A program made the position numbers and the translations under genes. The notes beneath the pieces were generated by a model. The model was not told where the DNA came from. It saw nothing but the letters and a program-made list of their open reading frames with translations, and did no database searches. A DNA stretch of 64,000 bases from Romanomermis culicivorax (lineage: Eukaryota > Nematoda > Enoplea > Mermithida > Mermithidae). This document shows positions 1 through 12,900 of the stretch, piece by piece; within the stretch, counting starts at the first letter, position 1, and each line of letters opens with the position of its first letter. The stretch lies in contig CAWUHX010000128.1 of assembly GCA_963922205.1 (NCBI GenBank), forward strand, positions 248,001 to 312,000. The letters run 5' to 3'.

Positions 1-381
1 ACCCCTAGCAGAATTTCTATGTCGTGCATGTGTGCATATGATGGAAGATTCTTTAGGGAAGGATTTACTGTATCAAAATTTTACTAAAATTTTATTATGC
101 TGCCTCTATGCTTTTTGGATCGCACAGTTTCATCTTTGGAACCAAGCGAAAACTTTACGAAACCTCGATTTTTCATAATTTTCTCTTTTTTTTCGTAGAA
201 ATCAAACGTTGATCGTTTAACATCATCTCCCGAAAGTTTGTTTAGAATTCTGAACACCATAAACGTCGCAAGAAAAAATAAAAATGATACTGATGTGTTC
301 AAGTTTTAAACCAATCCGGGAATAGAAATGAAGCAGACATTATATGTCGGGATGAAACGTAGTTTTAGATGAAAAACTTAC

Positions 382-906
382 CGAGATCCTATCCAAAAAT
401 AGGCATTTTTCGTTTCGAAACCTAATTCCCGACAAACGACTTCGGTGTTGCGCGTCGAAAATTGCCGATCGCAAATGGGCACCATTTCACCAGTCGTAGC
501 GTTAAAGATATGTAAAAATCCAGACCGCTCATCGCCACCCTCATCTAACACCAAATGCGACGAAAACTCTTGCAAAGAAGCGACGTAACGATTCAAGATA
601 GGAAATCGCGAATCTACAGTATCCCTTTTCCTTAGCCTCGATTTGGAAATGTGGGCCCCGCGATGCAACGAACAAAAATGATCGTATTCCGTAATATTGA
701 TCGGTTTAAAGCGAATGGGTTCGTCGGCAGTACCCTGGGCAATTAGTGAACCCAAAATTAGGATCCTAACGTTGGGGCATACGTGGATTTCGACGCCTTT
801 TTCTATAGTCAATACGGCGCCGGGCATTACCGTAAGATCGCTACGGATGCGGTAGGGAATATCAGGTTTATAATGCCAGGGATAAGTTGGCCATTGGCTA
901 CGACGT
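382..906 (-). CDS. Bark-like exon 19: repeat 3 entry and start of third SRCR
   Basis: Begins SRRRSQWPTYPWHYK, then VMPGAVLTIEKGVEIHVCPN and LGSLIAQGTADEPIRFKPIN. The third SRCR follows (SGFLHIFNATTGEMVPICD, VVCRELGFET). It ends at CG|GTAAGT. No continuation of this SRCR is visible in 1-381, so the next exon is outside the window. Confidence 0.82.
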
Positions 907-3900
907 CTAGAAAAAGTCAAATTCAAAAAATCAAGGGCGAAAATGCAAAACAAAAACATCAAAAAAGATGTCAAGAGGCGCGAATGAATACGAAAAGATA
1001 TATGCACGATGGGTTGAAAACCTGGGCCGATTTCATCGAAGAGACTTAAACTCTAGCTGAACTGCAGCCCAAGCTGTAGATCAGATACATACCTGTAAGA
1101 GATCAGACCAGTTGGGGCGGGGATAAACCCAAAACTTGCTGCACCTTAACGACAATGTTATGACATACACAGCCAAGCTACAGCTTAACTTTCTCGATAT
1201 GTTTTGTGTGCAAGACTTAAGCTACATTGAGCAGCAGCTTAAAGGCAATGGTATAGCATACAGAGCTGAGCTACGGCTCAACTGCTGCTTAACATTCCCT
1301 ATATGCTTTGTGTACATGAGTTAAGATACAGCTTAAGCTGCAGCTCAGCTGGAGCTTAAGTCTCTTTGATGAAACCGGCCCAGTCTTTTCACGCAAAAAG
1401 TTTGATTTCAGTTCTCCAATAATGACGAAAATTTATGTGTGTTAAGCAGGAAACAATGTCGTATCGGCTTTATTATGAAGTTCTTTTTAGCTTTTTCAGC
1501 TCCTTGTTTAACTTTTGATTCTTGCAGTTATCATTGATTTACATTTACGTGAAAATGTCATTGATTTGATGCAGACTTTTTTTGTCAGTGACCGGAATCA
1601 CCACCTCTGTGACATGACATAGTGAGCATAAATGATTATGAGGCAACGCATGCTGAAAATACGGATTTTACTACAAACTAAATAGCAGATCTTCTTGGGG
1701 ATGTCTGGTGGAGGGCGGATCGATGCAGCTGATTAATGGTAGGCGGTAAAGAATAATCTTAAACGGTAAATTTTGGCCTCAAAAGTTCTAAGAAATGTCT
1801 CAAAAATACGTTTTCAAGCCCCAAAAGTCTTAACATGAAACTTCATGGTGCGAAACATAAAAAAACATTTTCCATGCTTGTTCGATCATAATTCACCATT
1901 ATCAGCCCAAAAATTCACACTTCTTCTGCATTAACGCCTGATAAACGTGGAGTTTCGAACCGCTGCCCTGAGCTCAGGTATCCTAATACCAATCCCCAAG
2001 GGGAGAAGTTGAGCAGTATGGTATTTGATGACACTCGTCTATAGGCCGTTCTAATATTATTTCACACCTCCAATTACATGCAGTATGCTTAGATCCAGAG
2101 TTACAATGGATTTAATGAATTGTTCATTGAACGAAATCAGAAATGTTTAGGATAAACTATTAATTTTGCTGCAATAATCTTTTCCAGCAGTCAATCAATA
2201 ATTATAGCCAGTTATAAATGAGTTTTGCAGTAGGAAAATGGTGCATAAAACTGAACAAACAACCCATATATGAACGTCCTAAAACAGTGGTTTATTATAA
2301 GAAAATGATATTCCCCTTGTTAAAACTTCACAGAGGACAGGGGAAACTCGACTTTTAATTCGAATAATGATGTTTGAAAAAAAGTTACAGACCCGTTCGC
2401 TGTGCGTTACACTGCTCCACAGAAGCCTTTCCGTTATGGGAAACTCTTTTAGTCACCTATTTGGCTTCGTAGCCTTTTTACTCAAATATTCTAAATGTGT
2501 ATAACTGAAAAAATTTTACGCAGTAAGACCTGTCTGAATTTAATTACCATACATGTTAATCAATTCCACACGAACACTTGAAAATTAAAATTATGGTTTC
2601 CGTAGATGTACGCGGGTCAAAAAAACATTTTTCTGATTTAATGGTAAAAAACATCAGTGATTTGATGAGGCGCGTTCCTCCTTAGCCGAACGCTTCTTAC
2701 TTTTTCGTGTATTGAATTCTTACTTTTTCGTGTAGTTGAATAGCATTCTCAAAAACTCTCAAACTGTTGACAGCTTTCTAATTGAAATTTACCATACATA
2801 GTAGAAAAAATTTCCGGTCTAAATTCTAAAATATACAAGTTGCCCGATCAAACAAAAAATTTACACTCGAAAAATGACCACTTAATAACGCCATTCAATA
2901 GACCCGAAAGCTTCGACAATGAACTAATCAAGAAAAAAGTTTTTCTCGAATAATCAACGGAAAATTTAAAAGCTCACCTGTTCAAGGTCATAGAAGTGTA
3001 TAGACGCCCTTTCAAATCGTCGGTGTTCGGTTCATTGTAAGGTACAGTATCCGTTTGCGCATCTTGCGGCCGCCATTCGAAATTTAAACTTTTCTCTCGT
3101 GTAACGAAATAGGGATTATAGTCGGCCAGTGAAAAAATGTTCCAATCGTCAAAATCGAAAATTTTTCGTGCCAGATCGCCGTGGGTCGATGGACCCCAAT
3201 AATTATGAGTGACGTTTAATCGATCAACGATCGGATTAACGTTGATTAGACCGGAAATGAGCTCGAAATCGAATAAAGGATTGTGGATGTTGTTATAAGA
3301 AACGTTGACTTTTTGGACACCAAAAATTCCTAAAGCGTAACTTCGAGGGTAATGCTCGATTTTAGGTTGATCATTGGCCAGAAAGTAATTTTGTTCGAAA
3401 TAATTAAACCTAAAAATATAACGAATGGAAGTTCCGGACTCTGAGGAATTCCATGAAGGTTTTGGATGAACCTTCAACCGCCACCCGGATGTTAACTAAG
3501 AGAACGCAGAACATCAGAACTTACCAAACTCGTGACTGAACATCCATATTCTTCATAAATTGGCTTCTTATATCGTATTTCATTACAAATTTACATTTGT
3601 TATACGTAAATCTGTTCCTCTCCATAACCATTTCTTTTTCCATGCCCCAAATATGTAATAGTCCGCCGTCAGATTTCGCCTGGTTCGACGAGAAATTATT
3701 CGAACTGAAATTCATCCAAGAATAGAATCCACCCAATTTTAAATTGAAGTTTAAATTATGTCTGAATTCGTTTTCCGTGAAATCAATCGTATGATTTCGA
3801 ATGTAATTGGCTGGATTGGGCAAAGCGATTCGTAAGGCGAAATTTTGATTCCGAAAGAAATTTGATCGATAAATTTTCCAGGAGAAAACATTGGTCGATG

Positions 3901-6900
3901 CATATAAATCTCGATGCGATTGAACAATACCGCCATTGTTCAAGCTAATGGAACAATTATCGATGAAATATTCCACTTTTGATGAGATGTTGTTCGACTT
4001 TTCACTGAAGCGAAAAATATCACAAATGTAAACATTGTTATGTAAATGAGGAGTGAAACATGGTCATATTAAAGAAAAGACTTGACTGAAGGTCGAAGCA
4101 TCAAAATTCGTAAATAACCTATTCTTAGGAATCTTATCCAACGTTCTGCAAGAGTAGCAGTGGCTAAATTTTATTAAATATGAGTTTAAGGAAGTAACAG
4201 TTAATAAACCCACCGGCTAGGCGCCTGAACCCATAAAATAGACCTCTTATTGAGCGTAAAATTCGACTTCTGAAACCATAACTGCTCTCTCCTGTAACGG
4301 TTTACAATGCTCCGATCGGAAGATTGCAAAGTTGAATAATGCATAGCGAAAACACCATATTCGTTGCCGCTCACAGAACTATATCGTAGATGTATAAATG
4401 GATCGATCATTTCATAGGCTAAATTTTAGAAAAAGGCTATTTATGCATGTTATAAAGTTGAAAGTAGGTGATTCTGTACAATTCGATCCTATTTTAGAGA
4501 ATTTTTCACAACTTCAAAAACGTAAGCATCAGTTTTTACCATCCATATAAAATAATAAAACCGCCAACGTAGATCTTCCGTAGCTTCTCTTATATTCAAT
4601 ACTCAACGTATCGAGAGTCGATACAAATGGGAAATCTATCAATGTTTTTTTCAAATCGATCACTTTTTTATTCGAATCAACGAAAATCATATTTTCGTCC
4701 GAATACCGATCGTCGTTCGGTCGACCGACCAGTTGTACGCCAATTTTCGCGCCTAAACCCGTTTGTAAGTTTTTCGATATTATACGCAAATTAACAGTTA
4801 TTGATCGATTGCGAATTTCAATGCCGTCGTCGGAATTTTCTACAATGACGAACTTACGACGATTGCGCACCGATGACGTCAAAACGATTTCGTGATTAAC
4901 TGATTTTTCCTCCTAAAATTAAAAACACCCATGTGAGGCAGTTCTATAATGACATAAATGAGGTAAGTCCAAAACGTATTGAATCAAAATGAGATTATTT
5001 TTTGGAGTCGAAGAATTTCAATCTACTTGAAAATTTACGATCATTTCTATTTTTTGAATGACTTTTTGTGAAATAAATTTTTAATCAAAACCGAAACTCT
5101 GAAACAAGATTTAACCGCACCTGATCATTCGTTATCAAAAATATATTGCTAAAAGTTTGCATCGGCGGATTTTTCAACCACGAATAGATGTCCCGTTGTA
5201 AATTAGCCGGTATCACGGAATCGTACAGTAACCCAGCGTTACCGTTTTCGCTTAAGGTCACATTTTCCATAGAAATACCAACCGACCTCAATCGCATTCC
5301 GTGACGCCTATTCCTCGTAATAAGGCTGTTGTAGAGGCGAGGTTTTCGCATGAAATCGTTATAAACGATATCAATGCCCGTCCACCAATTATCGCGAATG
5401 ATAAGATCCTAAAATTGTTGTAATCAGGTATGGTATTCGAACTTTTCATCGCTTCTACCTGGAAAATATGGAAATTCCAATCGATTTGTAATGCTGAACA
5501 AAATTGAGGTGTATAAGCGTCGAGTAGTCCAGCTTTTTCGATAATCAGGTTACGAATCGTTGTTTGACCGACTACAGTAGGCGGATTGGCCAATAACGAA
5601 TAACGTACACCGGCCCAATGCGGTTCGACGCATCTGAAATGAAAAATTTGACAATTGCACGGAGGAAAGTGGCTAACGTACTTTTTGAAGTAGATGTCAA
5701 AGACTAAAATTTATAATCGGAAATATTCTGGATTAAAGTGATAATCAAAACCTTCCTTTTTGTTTTTAAGCACTCGTAACAGAGACAAATTTGGATTAGC
5801 ACAGTGAAAAATAATTTGCAAAAAGTGAGTACGATAGAGTGATCACAAAATTATCAATGATTGCCCATGAATGTATGCAGTTGAAACAAATTTTGTGATT
5901 TCGATTGAAATGATGGTTTTGATCATACATGTAATTGGGGGGGGGGCGAAGTGCTATGGGAACCCCCCCCCCCAGAAATCGTCGACCATATAGCTAGCCA
6001 TTGGGCGACCGCCCCTCAGGATTTTCCAATCCTATGGCTAGCCATAGGGTAGCCCTAGGGACCCCATAATTTTTGAACAAAAAATGGTCAAAAAAGTCAA
6101 TTTTCTTGACGCTTCGCGCCAAAAATACATTTTTTATCATTTTTTAAACAAACATTACTATTTTTTGAAATGTTTTTCGGACTCTTTTTCGTGAAAAAAT
6201 CGAATTTTTTTCCCTTCAGAGACCCCTCCCCCCAAAATTTTGGGAATTACTGACCCCCGGCCCAAAAAAAAGTGGCCCAACGCCCCCAGACCTCAGGGCT
6301 CCGTTACATGTATGGTTTTGATTCATGAGTATACAAGTTTCTGCCCTTTTTGTCTCATAACACTTATGATAGCCAGTATTTCTCGAAAATCTGCAAGTTT
6401 CTTCTAACATCTCGTAGTCACTTTTAGATGAAACGATTGTAAATTAGAAAACGGTTGACAAAAGTTACTCCTAAAAAACATAAAGCTTCTGGTGTGAAAT
6501 TTTCAAATTTCTTAACGGGTTAGTTGAATGGACTCACAGGTTTGCTATCCCATGCAATATAACGTTTGGCAGAAAAATAAAAACAATATGAAATGGTTTG
6601 CTTCTGAGTTTACTTTACAACAAGAATTTGGAGGAAAACAGAACATACTACAAACCGAGAACTTACCGGACGCCAACTATATCCGTACACGTCAAATTTA
6701 TATTATGTTCTACACCGTCGTGCCTACAATTTGTTATGTCTGTCTCCCATTCTTCGCACCTGATGATATCCATCAAAATTGGCAAATCGGTTGAATATCT
6801 TGGCAAAAAATACGTCCATTTTTCGTAATACTCTCTATCCAAAATGCCGCCTAATTGATTGCAGACTAGAGAGGCCAAATTAGATGTCCAACTTCTATTA

Positions 6901-9900
6901 CAAACTACGCCCCATTCACCATTCAATAAGACTTCCAAACGTCCGACGATTGCTGAATGCGTGGAGGATAAGCTTGAATCTTCATTGACTAAACGAATGT
7001 TGAGTGGCGTTTCTTCTTTGGGAGGTGGTGCTTCTAAACGCGTAAAAATTATCGGTTCGGAATTTTCTTCGTTGCTGAAACTGTCGCGTTGCCGTATCAT
7101 TTCACCTTGAACCTATATAGGAACAAAGATGCTGGTAATCAACATGAACATCGTAAATTTCAGTTTTCATGGGAACTTTTGAAATTGCAATATATATCAA
7201 TGACATTTGGCCGACTTACGCAACATTGTAAAAAGTCAAAATTCGAATAAGAATACTTAAAAAATCAAAACCGCAAATGATAACTTTTCAGTTGGACCGA
7301 AACTTCAAATGATAGATAAAGCATTGGTGTGACGTGACAATAATGATTTAAACCAAGTTTGAGATTTTCACTCGTTTAGTTTAATTCCACGAAATTTTTA
7401 CCTAAAGATTTCTGCAATAAATTACGATTTATTAGTAAAGTCTTTATTATGAGAACATATTCATAAGTTATTTTTCCTAATTTGTGATAAAAACGATTCT
7501 GCGATTAATTAACATCAAACAGTAAATCGTCATGGCCATACATGCACGCGGGGGGGGGGGGGGTTGTGGGTTTTTTTTGACGCCCAACAGACACCCCAGC
7601 AGATTTTTATTGACGCCCAACAGATTCTTCCTGACCCCAGCAGATTTGATCCTCGACCGCAATGATTGAGAAGATGACGAAGGAAAATGCGCAAGAGAGA
7701 AGAGAAAGTCGACATAAAAATGTTAATGATGCTGAAGTTTACCAAATTTTAAAACAAAAAATACTTGATTCCAAAGAAGTAACATTGAAACTTCAAAAAG
7801 TGCTGTCCAACATACATGCACATTGGGGGTAGGGAGGGAAGTAAACCTCCATACCTGATATCCTGGCCGCCCCCCCCTGGCCGAAAAAATTCGTCAAACA
7901 CCCCCTGAACTTTTTACAAGACAGCTTCTTTCATGATTTTTGTGCATATTTTGTATGAAAAACAGGCTTGCAGAACTTTTTTTTGTTTTTTGCTCACCCA
8001 CCCCCCTACACTCCTGGGGAAAAAGTCCATGAACCCTACCCCTTGGAAAATTCTTGCCGTGCATGTCTGCTGTCCAAGCAAACAATTTCACATATCCGAC
8101 TTAGGTTGAAGGATATGTTTCTTAGATGTTATAAGATCATTCTTTTCGTTATCAAGAACAAAAAAAAAATTCTATCTAACCCCTGTCCCGGCTGTCCCCC
8201 AGCAAAATTTCCATGCTGTGCATGTATGATGATGGTTATGGCAGTCTTAGGGCTATAATATCGAACATTTGAGGGGACTCATCGTTCTCTACCCCCTTGT
8301 GGAATGGCTGCAAAACTAAGTCGTATCGAAAGAACTAGTACGTCTTTTTGTATGAGAAAAATTGGAAATTTTTGGGCACTTATCTCCATTTAAACGAAGT
8401 TTTATCGAGTCTTAATCGAATAGAACCAGTTTCCGAATCGTTTTTCCGACTTTTGATGCACAAATTTCGAATTTTTTCCATTTCATGACCCACCTCACCG
8501 AATTTTACGCTACCGATGAACCTATTCATCAAGAATTCCGCTGACTCCCAAGACCTCGGAGTTCTGTTACATGAATGGTTGATGAGTGAAAGAATTACCA
8601 ATAATCCAATGCTATCGGCAAATTTGAAGACAGTACCGGCTTGCAAAGTAAGTACCGCCCCTGGAACGATATGCAAATCGTCCACAATCGTATAAACTCC
8701 TTTCGGCAAATCTGTGGGCTCGTAAATCGTGCCGCCCAAAATGTGTGGGTTATTGTATTGCCTGAATTTCCGGAAATAATTGAACAATGGCGTTAAGCGG
8801 GGATTTTGCGCATTGCAAATCGCGGCCACCGGATCGATGTTTATACTGGCCAATGTAAAACGTTTGAAATGATCAAAAATTTTGGGCATGACACGATCGA
8901 AATCGTAACTGCCAAAATTATTCTCGCCGGCCATTATAGTATCGCCATGATCAGCCAAATCGGTGGCTAATTCGTATTCCGCTTGCATATTATTGAAACA
9001 ATTCCTCGTCAATTTTACGTTGGACGAGGAAACGACGACAGCGGCGTATGGAAAATTTCGAGGCGTCAGTTTTGGGTAAGGATTTTGGACTTTATTTTCG
9101 CGAACTTCGTTTTGATCCGTAATCCAAGCTTTTTGAACAGGCGAATGATTATTCAAACCGACGTAGATTATAAAATTGCCAGAATTGAATTTAAATTGAT
9201 TCCTTGTAACATAAACGTTGGCGGGTAGGTGGGACAATTGAGGATGATCACCGTTGCGGATAATCAAGACGCCGCGATTGTTTTGGACGAAATTGTTGTC
9301 ACTTATATGGAGCTAATAAGAAAAAGCAATGCTATATTAAGGAGATTAAGAATATAAAGCCATGAATATTGACTTCCTTGTCAAAAAATCAATAATGGAT
9401 TCAGGTTCAGACTATCCCAAGTTAGAAATTTCAGTTACGAATAACTTGACGTCATAGCTACCTGATTTATTGTAATGAACCAGCGGGTTCTGAAGGGGTC
9501 TGAGCTCCTAAAAATTTGGAATTGACTCCCAAGATTTTAGGTCTAGCAGCCATTTTGGCTCCTAAAAATTTTGATTTACATTTGTGAATTATCGCTATTT
9601 TCCAATCAGTTTCGGATTTAAATTAAGTGTTTTGCAGACTCTAAAATCACAAAACACGAAAAAAATTTCATTTTATAATTCTTTGGGTTGGTATATCTAC
9701 CGTTTTTCCACAAATCAAACTTCATGGGGAAAAATTTTTCGTAACAGGAAAAAAATGTGGAGGGTTGGACATGAAGAAGATGAATTTTGGAGGTCAAAAT
9801 TTCACGTTTTTCATTTTTTCTGTAAGAGTTGTTCAAACGTGTGAAAGAGTTGATAAATTTTGTTCAATTTGTGAAAGAATAAGAGACACGTTTTTGAACA

Positions 9901-12900
9901 GAAAATTTGAACCTTATGTTTACTGAATAAGTTATCATTAGATTGATTTTTCAGGATTTTAGATAATAAGAATCTAAAAGTTTTTCGCGCCGGAAAGATA
10001 GGAGACAGCAGAATGAATATAACAGTGTCCGCATTTTTCAATGCTGAGTACTTTTGTGCTATGACGGACACGAACTCAAGTGCTATCTGGAAGAAGGTCC
10101 ATGCAAAAATACACTCAAAATCGTAGTATTTGTGTAGAAAAAGTTTACTTCGTACATAGATTTTTTGGCCGGTCTTTGTACAGGTATATACAAGGAGGCA
10201 TGTACAAAAAAACACTGGTTGGAAATGAAGTTTCGAACGGTCATTTTTTGAACACCTATCAACTGATTGAAGAGTCATGTAATTTAATCACATTCAACAG
10301 TGCGTTACAACCTATACTTCGATATTCTTCAATTTTATATCCTCCGAAATTTAAATTTTGGTCCTAAGAATTCAAGCCTAGATGCCATTAGGCTCGTGAT
10401 TTTCAAATGAAAAAAACGTGACAATTGGTAGCTGGATAAGAAGATGAATTGGCAAGTTTTTACATTGAATACTTCTGCACTCAAATCATCAAAGTGAAGT
10501 CATGATTTCAAGATTCAGTTTGAACATTGCTCATAGCATGCACGTAACGGAGCTTTGAGGTCTGGGAGGGTCAAGCGATCTTTTCTGGACGGAGGACCAT
10601 CAATTGCCCAAAAGTTTAGGGGGTCCCTGAAGAGAGAAAAATTTATTTTTTCATTTAAAAAGTCCGGAAAATGGTTTAAAAAAATAGTACTTCTTGTCTG
10701 AAAAACACTAAAAAATGTACTCATTGCGCGAAAATTGACAGGACCATTTTTGGTTCAAAAATGATCATTTTTCATCCAGACATATTTCAGTATTTTTCCG
10801 ACCAAAAGAATGGGGTTTCTGTGCTACCATATGTTGGGGATGTGCTTACGGCAGTAGCAATCCCACATCTATGCAAAATTGGTGAATCGACAAAGTTACG
10901 ATTCGACCAAAAAGAGCAATGTTTATCATTCTCGTACTTTGGTGTGTTTCGGGCGAGTCGCGTCCGTTATAAATTATATTGTACTGTTTCGCCTAGTAAA
11001 GGCCGACGCTGACAGCCCCACACCACATTTGCATATTATTATTATAATAATTATTTATTATTTATACTATTATTATTACTCGCGCATTGAGCGGTTGGAG
11101 GGAGTCGTCTTACACGGGAGCCAAGCCAAGGTGAAGCCCCAGTCCTTTTGGATATTATTGAAGTGAGTTCTATTTATTTGTGTGAACCTTTAGGAGGCAT
11201 CTGGGGAGACCCTGAGTGCCCTTCGATTGCAAGAGTTAGAGTTTCCAGTTACTTATTAGTGACTGAAGGTTGTGTTTATTTCTGCTTAAGGACTGTTGCA
11301 CTGTGTTCAGTTGATTGCCAATAGGAAGCTCCTTTGAGTGACCTACAGTAGTCGATTGAGTACAAGCCGATAGGACTTGAGTCATATTGCTGACATCTTC
11401 GGATCTAAGCAGAGATATAAACATAACACATACGGCTAGCCATATGATTGACAAATCCTGTAGGGGATCATCCAATCGCTAGCCATATGGCCGACGATTT
11501 CTTGAGGGTATCCCTATGGCACGTCCCATCGCATTGGATTTGGCATCCCGTCCGATCCCATTGGCATAGTCAAAGTGCACGAAATGATGCTCGATGTGAT
11601 GTGAAAAATTTCGTTCGATAAAAATAACACAGAAGAACTTGAAAAAAGCTATTAATAGGATGAAATTTATTTCGATTGTTTCTGAGCAGATTCAAGACTA
11701 CTGATGCATAGTAACAGGAAGTTTAGTGTTCACCATGGTCACTTGATTTTCAGGCGTCGGTTTCATTCAGGAGACTTAGATTATTGCCTAGAGCTTAAGT
11801 CTCTCTGATAAAGCCAGACCAATGTATGTGACAAATGTCGACACTAAAAAAATAGTTCACAGTAAATAAGCTGTTGTAAGGAATAAAATTGTTGGGGGTT
11901 ACAGTAGATAAACCACCTGATGTACAAAACACAGGCATCGTAGCTTAGCTGGTTGCGATATAAGATTTTCATGAAACTTTGTGCCAAAAATTGACCCGAT
12001 TGTAAAACATCACGAAACGGTTTGTTATCTTCCTTTGACAAAGATACAAATAATTCATAAAAGAAAACTTTTTGGCGAACTATGGAAAACTATTTGAATA
12101 GACGGGAAAGGTCGATCAGAAAATGAATACAAAACGACCGCGAAAATTAAAAAATAAGGATAACTGCGTGGTTCACGGCTATTTTTGAACAATGAAAAAA
12201 TGAAAGAATAGAAAGTCTAAAAAATAGTTCAATTTCTGCAGGATTACATTTGCTTTCAAGATTCCCGCCTGAAGCAACACATGCGTTCCGATCCGAGTGA
12301 AGTCAATGTATTTTGACTGAACTAGTTCAAGAGTTTGATCCGAAAATTCCTCACCTACCCCAATATTAACAGCCGGTTGTACCCTGATGCAGAAACCAGT
12401 CGATCTTCTACAAATAGATCCCGAAATTTCGACTGAAGTGATCGGTTGACCGTCGCGCCGGCAAGAATGATATTCGAATGCCGGATGGTATTCGTTGCCG
12501 ATAAAGTTTACAAAAGTCAGAATTACTTTCGGATCATTGACGCGATTATAAGCGTTGGCACAAAAATTTCCTATCAGTAATCCGCCCCATAAATTGTAAT
12601 TGAAATTTGTATTTTTGTAGTCTGTGCCGATTGAAGGTTTTCCTCTGATAATTATGTTTTGACGAAGTGGTAAAAAAGGACCAGAATCGTTATAATGGAA
12701 AGCGGCGCCTCTAAAAAACGAAATGTTAAAAATTATTTGTAACAAGACGATTACAGAACTTCTCATCAGTAAGATAAACCCCCTTGATTTTTCAACACAA
12801 CAAATATACAACTGAAAAAGATTGCACGAAAAGTTCTCATTCACCGTAATCTATTGTTGCTTATTGAACTTCCGTTGATAACTGTAGATCCACCGACGTA

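Noticed and set aside
84..302. Minus-strand ORF with a TTCAG acceptor as the next exon of the bark-like gene
   Set aside because: The phase fits, but the sequence (KLSGDDVKRSTFDFYEKK) does not continue the third SRCR and ends in a stop.
783..1049. Plus-strand ORF of 88 aa
   Set aside because: Antisense shadow of bark-like exon 19 and the adjacent MITE.
1940..1980. tRNA-like TTCGAACC motif
   Set aside because: No cloverleaf arms can be paired around it; the same holds for similar motifs at about 20308 and 37994.
3410..3477. 5' extension of bark-like exon 18 to an upstream Met
   Set aside because: The TTTTTAG acceptor at 3410 joins in frame with exon 17; the extension would break the split Trp codon.
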